DNA of 21,103 bases from contig JAITNZ010000243.1 of NCBI GenBank assembly GCA_031290205.1, positions 1-21,103 on the forward strand, read 5' to 3'. The position numbers and the translations under genes are program-made. Source of the stretch: Spirochaetaceae bacterium (GTDB lineage Bacteria; Spirochaetota; Spirochaetia; Treponematales; Breznakiellaceae). How positions within the stretch are numbered: position 1 is the first letter of the stretch; every line of letters begins with the position of its first letter. The notes beneath the pieces were generated by a model. It was not told the origin of the DNA. It saw nothing but the letters and a program-made list of their open reading frames with translations, and searched no databases. Below are positions 13,634 through 20,813 of the stretch, piece after piece.

Positions 13634-14002
13634 TTACAAAACTTCCGGCGCGAGCGATACTATCTTCATAAAGTCTCGTTCACGCAATTCTCGTGCTACC
13701 GGTCCGAAGATGCGTTTGCCTTTCGGATTTTTGTTCGCGTCTATAATCACGCACGCATTATCATCAAAACGAATATAGGTCCCGTCCGGTCTGCGATACT
13801 CTTTATGCACCCGCACCACGACGGCTTTTTCTACCGTGCCTTTCTTGATAGCAGATGTAGGCATAGCCTCCTTCACCGCGACGACGATAATATCACCGAT
13901 ACTCGCATATCTGCGTTTTGAACCGCCAAGCACCTTTATACACTGAACCATCCTTGCCCCCGAATTGTCGGCAACATTGAGGTACGATTCTACCTGAACC
14001 AT
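13634..14002 (-). CDS. rplN: Ribosomal protein L14 (uL14)
   Basis: The 122-residue L14 begins MVQVESYLNVADNSGARMVQ and contains GDIIVVAVKEAMP and RIFGPVARELRERDFMKIVS, all standard. It contacts L19 and 16S rRNA at an intersubunit bridge and is the docking site of silencing factor RsfS in other bacteria. ATG 14002 has AGGAGA upstream. Length is the family norm. Confidence 0.98.
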   Translation of the reverse strand: MVQVESYLNVADNSGARMVQCIKVLGGSKRRYASIGDIIVVAVKEAMPTSAIKKGTVEKAVVVRVHKEYRRPDGTYIRFDDNACVIIDANKNPKGKRIFGPVARELRERDFMKIVSLAPEVL

Positions 14003-14011
14003 CGGAGTCTC

Positions 14012-14305
14012 CTACTTTACGCGCTCGAGAATCTCGACAAGCCGCCAGCATTTTTCTTTGCTAATCGGACGACATTCGACAACTCGAACCCTATCGCCGG
14101 TTCTCGCCTCGTTCTGCTCGTCATGCGCCTTAATTCTCTTTACCCGTTTAACATATTTTTTATAGAGCGGATGAAGGCTTCGAGATTCGACCGAGACAAC
14201 AATAGTCTTGTCCATTCCGATAATCTTCCCGTTTTCGCCCGCTGCCTTTTTATTCTTTACAATTCCGACAAACTCTTTACGGCTTTTGACTTTTAACTCT
14301 GCCAA
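14012..14305 (-). CDS. rpsQ: Ribosomal protein S17 (uS17)
   Basis: The 97-residue S17 contains GMDKTIVVSVESRSLHPLYK, HDEQNEARTGDRVRVVECRP and ISKEKCWRLVEILE, so the OB-fold core is complete. It is about 10-13 residues longer than common forms because of a lysine/glycine insert (KNKKAAGENGK, about 17-27) in the first hairpin. The best start is TTG 14305 (TTG-GCA-GAG), with AGGAG eight bases upstream; no ATG fits. Confidence 0.95.
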   Translation of the reverse strand: MAELKVKSRKEFVGIVKNKKAAGENGKIIGMDKTIVVSVESRSLHPLYKKYVKRVKRIKAHDEQNEARTGDRVRVVECRPISKEKCWRLVEILERVK

Positions 14306-14316
14306 TTTCTACTCTC

Positions 14317-14520
14317 CTACTCTGCTTTCTTTTCAGCAAGCTCATGCTGATGAATCAGCGTGTTAAGGCGGGCAATCTCGTGCCGCATTGTCCGTTTTAG
14401 CAGGGGGTTATCAACATGCCCTACCACCAAATTAAACCTCAGTTCCATATACTTTGTGCCCAACTCAGCCCTCTTTGCGCGTAATTCCGGCAATGTTAAG
14501 TTACTAAACGAATTCTTCAT
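14317..14520 (-). CDS. rpmC: Ribosomal protein L29 (uL29)
   Basis: The 67-residue two-helix L29 has the conserved LTLPELRAKRAELGTKYMEL and the second-helix IARLNTLIHQHELAEKK. It sits by the peptide exit and helps SRP and trigger factor docking. ATG 14520 follows GAGGCGGA. It is 12 bases from rplP and 11 from rpsQ. Confidence 0.95.
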   Translation of the reverse strand: MKNSFSNLTLPELRAKRAELGTKYMELRFNLVVGHVDNPLLKRTMRHEIARLNTLIHQHELAEKKAE

Positions 14521-14532
14521 TCTTCCGCCTCT

Positions 14533-14958
14533 TTAAGTACTCATCTCGAAATCGGCACGAGATACAAACTTTGTCTTGATGGGAAGCTTCGCCCCCGCAA
14601 GCGTCATTGCTTCCTCGGCAAGTTTCCTGTCAACACCGCCAAGCTCGAACATCACGGTGCCCGGCTTTACAACCGCCACCCAGTATTCCGTCGCGCCCTT
14701 CCCCTTACCCATACGGGTATCCGCCGGCTTCTTTGAATACGGCTTATCAGGATAGATGCGTATCCAGAGCTTGCCACCGCGCTTAATGTGCCTGTTCATC
14801 GCAACACGGGCAGCCTCAATCTGGCGGTTCGTAATCCACTTTCTGCCCAGCGAAACCAAGGCAAACTCGCCGAACGCGACGGTATTACACCGCGTCGCGT
14901 TTCCCGGAATATTGGTGCGCTGAACCTTTCTATGTTTTACACGTTTCGGACTTAACAT
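14533..14958 (-). CDS. rplP: Ribosomal protein L16 (uL16)
   Basis: The 141-residue L16 has MLSPKRVKHRKVQRTN at its start, ITNRQIEAARVAMNRHIKRG (about 39-59) and MGKGKGATEYWVAVVKPG (about 82-99). It organises the A-site side of the peptidyl transferase centre. I choose ATG 14958, which overlaps the rpsC stop by one base (TGATG) with AAAGGAG seven bases upstream, instead of the TTG one codon earlier. Confidence 0.97.
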   Translation of the reverse strand: MLSPKRVKHRKVQRTNIPGNATRCNTVAFGEFALVSLGRKWITNRQIEAARVAMNRHIKRGGKLWIRIYPDKPYSKKPADTRMGKGKGATEYWVAVVKPGTVMFELGGVDRKLAEEAMTLAGAKLPIKTKFVSRADFEMST

Positions 14959-15668
14959 CAATTAACTCCTTTGGGAGCCGGTCGGTCGCGCCGTTTTCGC
15001 ACGATAGCGCCCGCGTCTTCTTTTTCTTCTTTGCCATAATTATATCCGCGGAACACCCAGACCTTGACGCCGATTGAACCAAACGTCGTATGCGCTTCAG
15101 TAAAGCCGTAATCAATATCGGCGCGGAGCGTGTGGAGGGGCACCTGCCCGTCCTTTGCTTCCTCCGTGCGGGACATTTCCGCCCCGCCGAGCCTGCCGGA
15201 AAGCCGCACCTTCACGCCCTTCGCTTCCCCTTTTTTCATCGCGTTGCTCACCGCCTGCTTCATCGTCCTGCGGAACGAACCGCGCGCCAAAAGCTGGCGG
15301 GCGACATTCTGCGCGATTATCTGGGCATTGCCATCGGCATTACGCACTTCTTTTATCTTGAGCTGAATTTTTTTATTCACCAGTTTCTGCAATTCAGCGC
15401 CTATCGTCTCGATATTCGCACCCTTGACGCCGATTATTACCCCCGGACGGGCAGTATGGACGACGATCGTGATACGCTGCGGGTGGCGGATAATCTCCAC
15501 TTCCGCAATGTCGGCGCCCCTCGTCTCCGGCATAAGGTTGATAAACTTACGGAGCTTCAAGTCCTCGTGGAGGGTGTTCGCATATTCCTTAGGGTCGACA
15601 TACCAGCGCGACAACCACGTCTTCGTAATGCCAAGCCTTAGCCCTATTGGGTTTACTTTTTGTCCCAC
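14958..15668 (-). CDS. rpsC: Ribosomal protein S3 (uS3)
   Basis: The 236-residue S3 starts MGQKVNPIGLRLGITKTW. A type-2 KH domain carries GVIIGVKGANIETIG (about 75-89). The C-terminal domain has LSGRLGGAEMSRTE and GSIGVKVWVFRGYNYGKEEK. It lines the mRNA entry channel. Initiation is at GTG 15668 with GGGGG ten bases upstream, one base after the rplV stop. Confidence 0.97.
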   Translation of the reverse strand: MGQKVNPIGLRLGITKTWLSRWYVDPKEYANTLHEDLKLRKFINLMPETRGADIAEVEIIRHPQRITIVVHTARPGVIIGVKGANIETIGAELQKLVNKKIQLKIKEVRNADGNAQIIAQNVARQLLARGSFRRTMKQAVSNAMKKGEAKGVKVRLSGRLGGAEMSRTEEAKDGQVPLHTLRADIDYGFTEAHTTFGSIGVKVWVFRGYNYGKEEKEDAGAIVRKRRDRPAPKGVN

Positions 15669-15669
15669 T

Positions 15670-16050
15670 TTAGACCCCCGCCTTTTCTGTCTCGTCCACC
15701 ACCACCGTGATATGACAGAGCCTTTTTAACAACATATCCGCCCTTCCTCTTCCCCTGCACCACATCCGCTTCATTCTGGGACCATCATCAATCATCACTT
15801 TGCTGATATAAAGCATATCTTCATCCAGCTTCTTATTCACATTGAGCGCGTTCGAAGCGGCGGATTTAACCGTCTTCCAGAGGAGGCGCGCACCTTTATG
15901 CGGCATATTTTCCAAAAGCGGCATAACCTCGGTATAGGGACGCCGCCTTATCAACGCGGCAACTGGCCTAATTTTGTAGGGCGAGGCAATCAAAAATTTT
16001 GAAACCGCCCTGTACCCGCTTTCTTTTACCATCGTCTTTTGCTTTGACAT
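15670..16050 (-). CDS. rplV: Ribosomal protein L22 (uL22)
   Basis: The 126-residue L22 has SPYKIRPVAALIRRRPY (about 23-39), LLWKTVKSAASNALN and the exit-tunnel hairpin tip followed by GPRMKRMWCRGRGRADMLLK (about 89-108). The hairpin carries ..MKRMWCRGRGRADML, a variant of the usual PRAKGRA tip. ATG 16050 is three bases after the rpsS stop. Confidence 0.97.
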   Translation of the reverse strand: MSKQKTMVKESGYRAVSKFLIASPYKIRPVAALIRRRPYTEVMPLLENMPHKGARLLWKTVKSAASNALNVNKKLDEDMLYISKVMIDDGPRMKRMWCRGRGRADMLLKRLCHITVVVDETEKAGV

Positions 16051-16053
16051 AGC

Positions 16054-16335
16054 CTAACCCTTTCCCGCCTTCTTATCCGAACCGCTGTGCCCTCTGAAAA
16101 TCCTCGTCGGAGAAAATTCACCCAGTTTATGCCCAACCAGATTTTCGGTGATATACACCGGAATCCACGTTTTACCATTATACACCGAGATCGTGCCGCC
16201 GACCATCTCGGGGATGATAGTCGAACAGCGGGAATACGTTTTTATCATCCTGCGTTCCGTCGTCTTCCCGATTTCCAATACTTTTTTGTAAAGAGCCTTC
16301 TCTATGAAAGGACCTTTTTTAACAGACCTTGACAA
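16054..16335 (-). CDS. rpsS: Ribosomal protein S19 (uS19)
   Basis: The 93-residue S19 opens MSRSVKKGPFIEKALYKKV and has IPEMVGGTISVYNGKTWIPV and HKLGEFSPTRIFRGHSG. It binds near the 30S head with S13. The start is TTG 16335 (TTG-TCA-AGG), chosen because AGGGGGAG lies immediately upstream and the next residues match the family start. It is ten bases after rplB. Confidence 0.96.
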   Translation of the reverse strand: MSRSVKKGPFIEKALYKKVLEIGKTTERRMIKTYSRCSTIIPEMVGGTISVYNGKTWIPVYITENLVGHKLGEFSPTRIFRGHSGSDKKAGKG

Positions 16336-16345
16336 TGCGCTCCCC

Positions 16346-17173
16346 CTATTTCTTTTTCCCGCGGCTTACAATAAATTTACCCGACGGCTTATGCTTATCT
16401 CTCGTCTTATACCCTTTCGTCGGCTTACCCCAGGGCGTTACCGGGTGGATACCCTTATTCTTACCTTCACCGCCGCCGTGCGGGTGGTCAACCGGATTCA
16501 TAACCATACCGCGAACCGTCGGACGCACTCCAAGCCAGCGCTTGCGTCCCGCCTTGCCTATCTGCACATTCATCGCATCTTCGTTACCGACGACACCGAT
16601 TACCGCATAGCATTTCTTAAATATCATCCGCATTTCGCCGGAAGGCAGCTTAACGGTCACATAGTCGCCTTCTTTCGCGGCAATCAGCGCACTCGTTCCC
16701 GCCGAACGGGAAAGCTGCGCGCCCTTGCCCAGCACCAGTTCAATATTATGCACGGTAAAGCCCAGCGGAATATTTTCCAGCGGCAGGGCGTTCCCCGGCT
16801 CAATCGGCGCTTTCGGACCGCTCAGCACCGTCATCCCGACCTTGAGCCCCTTCGGCGAAATAATATAGCGTTTTTCACCGTCTGCATAGACAATCAACGC
16901 AATATTCGCGCTTCTGTTCGGGTCGTATTCTATCGTGGTAACCTTGCCCGGCACATCAATTTTATTACGCCGGAAATCGATCATGCGGTAGCGCTGCTTA
17001 TGCCCTCCGCCTTTATGCCACACACTGATTCGCCCTTTCCCGTCGTGCCCCGAACTTTTTGACATCCCCTTGGTAAGGGATTTTTCCGGCTTATTGGTAG
17101 TAATCTCGGCAAAATCAAGGCTCTGCCACGCCCTCATACCTGAGGTATACGGTTTATATTTTTTTATACCCAT
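16346..17173 (-). CDS. rplB: Ribosomal protein L2 (uL2)
   Basis: The 275-residue L2 begins MGIKKYKPYTSGMRAWQSLD, with KPEKSLTKGMSKSSGHDGKG and SVWHKGGGHKQRYRMIDFRR in the N-terminal region and the peptidyl-transferase signature NPVDHPHGGGEGK (about 224-236). The N-terminal SGMRAWQSLDFAEI differs somewhat from the more common forms but is intact. ATG 17173 lies three bases after rplW. Confidence 0.98.
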   Translation of the reverse strand: MGIKKYKPYTSGMRAWQSLDFAEITTNKPEKSLTKGMSKSSGHDGKGRISVWHKGGGHKQRYRMIDFRRNKIDVPGKVTTIEYDPNRSANIALIVYADGEKRYIISPKGLKVGMTVLSGPKAPIEPGNALPLENIPLGFTVHNIELVLGKGAQLSRSAGTSALIAAKEGDYVTVKLPSGEMRMIFKKCYAVIGVVGNEDAMNVQIGKAGRKRWLGVRPTVRGMVMNPVDHPHGGGEGKNKGIHPVTPWGKPTKGYKTRDKHKPSGKFIVSRGKKK

Positions 17174-17176
17174 TTC

Positions 17177-17461
17177 CTATACCCCCTCGAAGATGGCGAT
17201 CTTCTCGCCTTTGGGGAGCGTCACGACCGCTTTTTTCCATGTCGCCGTCCAGCCCTTGCGAGACCGCAGGCGCTTGGGCTTCCCCGCCACATTCAATATA
17301 TTGCAATCCGTCGGATGCACGCTGAACAGCCGCCGCACCGCCTCTTTAATATCGAGTTTATTCGCCCTTGCATCGACCTTAAACACATACTTGCCCTGTT
17401 CACGCAGGGTGTTTGTCTTTTCCGAAAGCACAGGCTCAATCAAAATTGATTCATAATTCAT
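17177..17461 (-). CDS. rplW: Ribosomal protein L23 (uL23)
   Basis: The 94-residue L23 contains IEPVLSEKTNTLREQGKYVF, VDARANKLDIKEAVRRLFSV and the 23S-binding GKPKRLRSRKGWTATWKKAV. It sits at the tunnel exit and recruits trigger factor and SRP. ATG 17461 overlaps the rplD stop by four bases (ATGA). Confidence 0.97.
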   Translation of the reverse strand: MNYESILIEPVLSEKTNTLREQGKYVFKVDARANKLDIKEAVRRLFSVHPTDCNILNVAGKPKRLRSRKGWTATWKKAVVTLPKGEKIAIFEGV

Positions 17462-18108
17462 TGCCTTGCCTCCACTTCAGTATAAAATTCACTCAATTTT
17501 TTTGCCGCATCTTCGAGCACCAGCAGATTCCGGCTATAGAAAAGATCATGAGCGCGTAATGCTGAGTAGGAAAGAATCGTGAGGTAGGGAATATTCGCTC
17601 CCGCCCGCCGTATCATCTTTGCCACCTCAATATTGTTGCTCAACACAATCACCGTCCGCTCGTTGGCTCCCAGATTTTTGAGTATTGCCACCAAATCTTT
17701 GGTCTTTCCGCTCTCTATCGAAAAATCTTCGACGAGCTTTAACAGTTCAGACTGAGCTTTTAAGCTTAAAATCGTCTTGATAGCCAGCCGTTTTGCCTTT
17801 TTAGGCATCGAATACGAAAAATCACGATGACGGGGACCGAAGATAACGCCGCCGCCCACTAAAAGTGGCGACTTTTTATCGCCGCGCCGCGCGCGCCCCG
17901 TGCCTTTCTGCTTGTAAGGTTTCGCGTTGGAGCCGTGCACTTCGCTTCTATCCTTCGTATGCGCCGTTCCAAGCCGCTTGTTGGCAAGCTCATTGTTGAT
18001 AGCATACCAAATCACATCCTCGTTTATAGGCAGACTGAAGATACTGTCGTCGAGCGTTACCGACCTAAGCTCTTCGCCGCTTGTTGAATAGACTTTGCCT
18101 TCCATCAT
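17458..18108 (-). CDS. rplD: Ribosomal protein L4 (uL4)
   Basis: The 216-residue L4 has the tunnel-loop signature GSNAKPYKQKGTGRARRGDK (about 59-78) followed by SPLLVGGGVIFGPRHRDFSY. In E. coli L4 also attenuates its own S10 operon; there is no sequence evidence of that here. ATG 18108 overlaps the rplC stop (ATGA). A second ATG at 18105 has better spacing from GAGG and may be the real start. Confidence 0.96.
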   Translation of the reverse strand: MMEGKVYSTSGEELRSVTLDDSIFSLPINEDVIWYAINNELANKRLGTAHTKDRSEVHGSNAKPYKQKGTGRARRGDKKSPLLVGGGVIFGPRHRDFSYSMPKKAKRLAIKTILSLKAQSELLKLVEDFSIESGKTKDLVAILKNLGANERTVIVLSNNIEVAKMIRRAGANIPYLTILSYSALRAHDLFYSRNLLVLEDAAKKLSEFYTEVEARQ

Positions 18109-18734
18109 GCCCTCTGCTTCTTTACCGCCGGGCGGACAAGGACCAAACCTTTATTGACGCCGGGAACGGCTCCGTTGACCAGCAAAAGGTTCTTTTCCTT
18201 ATCAAGCTGGACAACCTTCAAACTGAGCGTGGTAATCTGCTCCCGCCCCATTCGACCGGGCAGTTTTACATTTTTAAATGTCTTGTGCGGATAGGTCGAT
18301 TGCCCCGTCGAGCCCGGTTCACGGTGAAACTTCGACCCGTGGGTTGCCCTGCCGCCGCCGAACTTGTAACGCCGGACAACGCCCTGGAAGCCTTTCCCTT
18401 TGGAAATCCCCGTCACATCAATGTACCGACACCCTTCAAACAATTCCACACCGATTACATCGCCGACTTTACATTCTTTCGAAAAATCGCGGAACTCTTT
18501 TATATGCTTTTTAGGCGCAATACCTTCGGGATACTGCCCCGCATCGGGCTTGTTCACCCGCGACGGCTTCACATCATCCACCCCAAGAAGAAGCGCAGAG
18601 TATCCGTCTTTTTCTGTTTCTTTTTGAGCAATGACCGTGTTGCCGTCGATACGGATAACCGTTACCGGGATAAGATTCCCCTCGGCGTTAAAAACCTGCG
18701 TCATTCCAACTTTTTTGGCTAAGAGCCCCCACAT
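18105..18734 (-). CDS. rplC: Ribosomal protein L3 (uL3)
   Basis: The 209-residue L3 opens MWGLLAKKVGMTQVFNAEGN and carries GGGRATHGSKFHREPGSTGQ (about 118-137) and LPGRMGREQITTLSL, the signature region that reaches toward the peptidyl transferase centre. ATG 18734 lies 11 bases after the rpsJ stop, with AGGAAG upstream. Confidence 0.98.
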   Translation of the reverse strand: MWGLLAKKVGMTQVFNAEGNLIPVTVIRIDGNTVIAQKETEKDGYSALLLGVDDVKPSRVNKPDAGQYPEGIAPKKHIKEFRDFSKECKVGDVIGVELFEGCRYIDVTGISKGKGFQGVVRRYKFGGGRATHGSKFHREPGSTGQSTYPHKTFKNVKLPGRMGREQITTLSLKVVQLDKEKNLLLVNGAVPGVNKGLVLVRPAVKKQRA

Positions 18735-18745
18735 TTTTCCACTTC

Positions 18746-19057
18746 CTACTGTTTTATTTCTACATCAACACCGGCGGGAAGTTCTAGCTTCATTAATGAA
18801 TCCATTACTTCTGACGAAGGGTCGATAATGTCAATCAGGCGCTTATGCGTCCGCATTTCAAACTGTTCACGCGATTTTTTGTTCACATGAGGTGAGCGCA
18901 AAACCGTAAACTTATTAATCCTTGTGGGTAGCGGAATAGGACCGGTAACTTTCGCCCCCGCCTTATTCACGGTACTCACTATTGATTTCGCACTCTGGTC
19001 GATTAACTCAACATCAAAACCGCGTAAACGGACGCGAATTCGCTCCTTATTCATCAT
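18746..19057 (-). CDS. rpsJ: Ribosomal protein S10 (uS10)
   Basis: The 103-residue S10 starts MMNKERIRVRLRGFDVELID and contains GPIPLPTRINKFTVLRSPHV and NKKSREQFEMRTHKRLIDI. It is both a 30S head protein and, as NusE, a transcription antitermination factor. ATG 19057 and an ATG at 19054 are adjacent; GGGAG spacing slightly favours the second. It lies 15 bases after tuf. Confidence 0.97.
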   Translation of the reverse strand: MMNKERIRVRLRGFDVELIDQSAKSIVSTVNKAGAKVTGPIPLPTRINKFTVLRSPHVNKKSREQFEMRTHKRLIDIIDPSSEVMDSLMKLELPAGVDVEIKQ

Positions 19058-19072
19058 TACTCCCTACCCTTA

Positions 19073-20287
19073 CTACGCAATCACTTCGGTAACCTGACCG
19101 GACGCTACGGTTTTGCCGCCTTCGCGGATAGCAAAACGCAAGCCTTTCTCCATTGCAATCGGATGGATAAGCTCGGCTACGATTTCCGCATTATCGCCGG
19201 GCATAACCATTTCCTTCCCGCCGGGGAGTTCGAGTATCGTGCCGGTAATATCCGTCGTTCGGAAATAAAACTGGGGACGATAGCCGCCTGAGCCGTCTTT
19301 TTTAACCGGAAAGAACGGCGTTTTGCGCCCGCCTTCATCCGCCGAAAGGCAGTATATCTGCCCCTTGAACTTATTATGCGGCGTAATCGTGCCCGGTTTT
19401 GCGAGAACCTGCCCGCGCTCGACTTCTTTCTTGTCAACACCGCGGAGGAGCACGCCGACATTATCGCCCGCCTGCACATCATCGAGTATTTTGTTAAACA
19501 TTTCAAGACTCGTCGCAACGCTCTTCTTCGTTGCCCTGATCCCGACGATTTCGACTTCTTCCATCGCCTTGAGTGAGCCGCGCTCAACTTTACCGGTAAC
19601 AACGGTGCCGCGCCCGGGAATCGTGAATACGTCTTCGATCGGCATGAGGAAGGGCTTGTCCGAATCGCGCACGGGGTCGGGGAAGTAGGTATCCATGGCG
19701 GCAAGCAGCTCGTCGATACACTTTGTCGAGTCGGGATTATCCGGCTCGGTCATCGCTTTGAACGCCGCGCCCTTGATTATCGGTATCTTGTCGCCGGGAA
19801 AGCCGTTGGCGCTTAGCACATCGCGGACTTCCTCTTCGACGAGGTCGACGAGTTCGGGGTCGTCGAGCAAGTCTATCTTATTAAGGAAGACAATCATGTT
19901 CGGGACGCCGACCTGGCGTGCGAGGATGATGTGCTCCCGCGTTTGGGGCATGACCGAATCGGGCGCCGAAACGACGAGGATTGCGCCGTCCATCTGGGCG
20001 GCTCCGGTAATCATGTTCTTGATATAGTCGGCATGTCCGGGGCAGTCTATGTGCGCATAGTGCCTCTTTTCCGACTGATATTCAAGGTGACGGGTATTGA
20101 TAGTGATGCCGCGGGCTTTTTCCTCCGGCGCATTATCAATTTCGTCATATTTCATTACTTTATCACCATACTTCATACCGCAGTGCATGGTGATAGCCGC
20201 CGACAGAGTCGTTTTACCATGGTCAACGTGGCCTATCGTGCCGACGTTCATGTGGATTTTGTTTCTCTCGAACTTATCTTTCGCCAT
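19073..20287 (-). CDS. tuf: Elongation factor Tu
   Basis: The 404-residue EF-Tu delivers aminoacyl-tRNA to the ribosome. G motifs are intact: GHVDHGKT (19-26), RGITINT (about 60-66), DCPGH (about 82-86) and NKID (about 137-140). The C-terminal domains include EDVFTIPGRGTVVTGKVERG and GGYRPQFYFRTTDITGTI. A short insert (DEGGRKTPFFPVKKDGSGG) precedes the latter. ATG 20287 has AAGGAGGAA seven bases upstream; an 11-codon extension to 20320 is rejected. It heads the ribosomal cluster without rpsL, rpsG or fusA immediately upstream, so the str genes are elsewhere. Confidence 0.98.
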   Translation of the reverse strand: MAKDKFERNKIHMNVGTIGHVDHGKTTLSAAITMHCGMKYGDKVMKYDEIDNAPEEKARGITINTRHLEYQSEKRHYAHIDCPGHADYIKNMITGAAQMDGAILVVSAPDSVMPQTREHIILARQVGVPNMIVFLNKIDLLDDPELVDLVEEEVRDVLSANGFPGDKIPIIKGAAFKAMTEPDNPDSTKCIDELLAAMDTYFPDPVRDSDKPFLMPIEDVFTIPGRGTVVTGKVERGSLKAMEEVEIVGIRATKKSVATSLEMFNKILDDVQAGDNVGVLLRGVDKKEVERGQVLAKPGTITPHNKFKGQIYCLSADEGGRKTPFFPVKKDGSGGYRPQFYFRTTDITGTILELPGGKEMVMPGDNAEIVAELIHPIAMEKGLRFAIREGGKTVASGQVTEVIA

Positions 20288-20597
20288 CGTGTTCCTCCTT
20301 ACAATACCAATTGGATACACATAATTTATTTTTGAGTTTAAAGCCTAGCAGAAATTAAAAATTTATGCAAGCCCCCAGACTCGAAATCGCGCCAAAACAC
20401 TACAAATTTCTTGGAAAAAGATAAAACAGACAAAACGAAGGGCGCGCCATGCGGCGAAAAAACCTTCAAATGCCGTGTTCCACCTATCCCACGGAGCCAG
20501 ACAAAAAGCCTAAACTCCAAGACAGCCCCGCCAATACGTGCCGCCCGCACGCCAGAGGAGGATCTGTCCCCTGCGTGGTGAGTGGTTTGGACACTGT
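20288..20597 (-). other. Long tuf 5' leader, no convincing gene
   Basis: About 310 bases separate the upstream promoter from the tuf start. The first two thirds are G/C-rich and can form local hairpins; the last 60 bases are A/T-rich. A 70-codon GTG frame (20338-20550) exists but has no ribosome binding site and no recognisable domain, so I do not call it. No tRNA with a standard T-loop and CCA end was found. Confidence 0.5.
20342..20370 (-). promoter_or_regulatory. Proximal tuf promoter candidate
   Basis: On the minus strand TTGCAT (20365-20370) and TAGGCT (20342-20347) are separated by 17 bases, with TGC just before the -10 forming an extended -10. Matches are only 3 of 6 in each hexamer, so this is weak. 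It would give a leader of about 48 bases. Confidence 0.35.
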
Positions 20598-20603
20598 TTT
20601 TTT

Positions 20604-20633
20604 ATGTTAGCAGAAAATGAATTTTTTTGTCAA
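20604..20633 (-). promoter_or_regulatory. Distal tuf operon promoter candidate
   Basis: On the minus strand a perfect -35 TTGACA (20628-20633) and TAACAT (20604-20609, 4 of 6) are separated by 18 bases, with TGC ahead of the -10 making it an extended -10. It is the strongest promoter match upstream of the ribosomal cluster. Transcription would start near 20597. Confidence 0.55.
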
Positions 20634-20649
20634 TCCCCCTTCAGCAATT

Positions 20650-20813
20650 CCAGCAATTCCGAATTCGAAAATCAACCACGAACGGCACGAACCACACGAA
20701 CAAATTGCGTATAATTCTCATGATTTCTGCCTTGTTTCCCACCAATATTCTTATTCGTTGCGCCTTCCGTTCGTGTTGTTCGTGAGGTTCGTGGTTGAAT
20801 TCGGAACTGCTGC
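20650..20813. repeat. Long imperfect inverted repeat with 9-bp CACGAAC iterations
   Basis: The left arm (about 20650-20708) holds CACGAAC at 20677, 20686 and 20695; the right arm (about 20760-20813) holds the reverse complement GTTCGTG at 20769, 20778 and 20787. Both iterate every 9 bases. The arms are bounded by CCGAATTC (20659-20666) and GAATTCGG (20797-20804). The intervening 50 bases are A/T-rich. Dispersed repeats of this CACGAAC-CACACGAAC type are familiar from several bacterial genomes, so this looks like a REP- or MITE-like element, not a gene. Confidence 0.75.

Noticed and set aside
13100..13921. 273-codon plus-strand frame over rplN, the 93-codon gene and rplX
   Set aside because: Antisense to three minus-strand genes with good starts and known families; composition looks like a shadow.
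16304..17062. 252-codon plus-strand frame over rplB
   Set aside because: Antisense to an intact L2 gene; no initiation signal.
20375..20410. tRNA T-arm-like sequence (TTCGAGTCTGGGG) upstream of tuf
   Set aside because: No anticodon arm, acceptor stem or CCA end could be fitted around it.
20338..20550. 70-codon GTG frame in the tuf leader
   Set aside because: No ribosome binding site, no recognisable domain, and it overlaps a candidate promoter.
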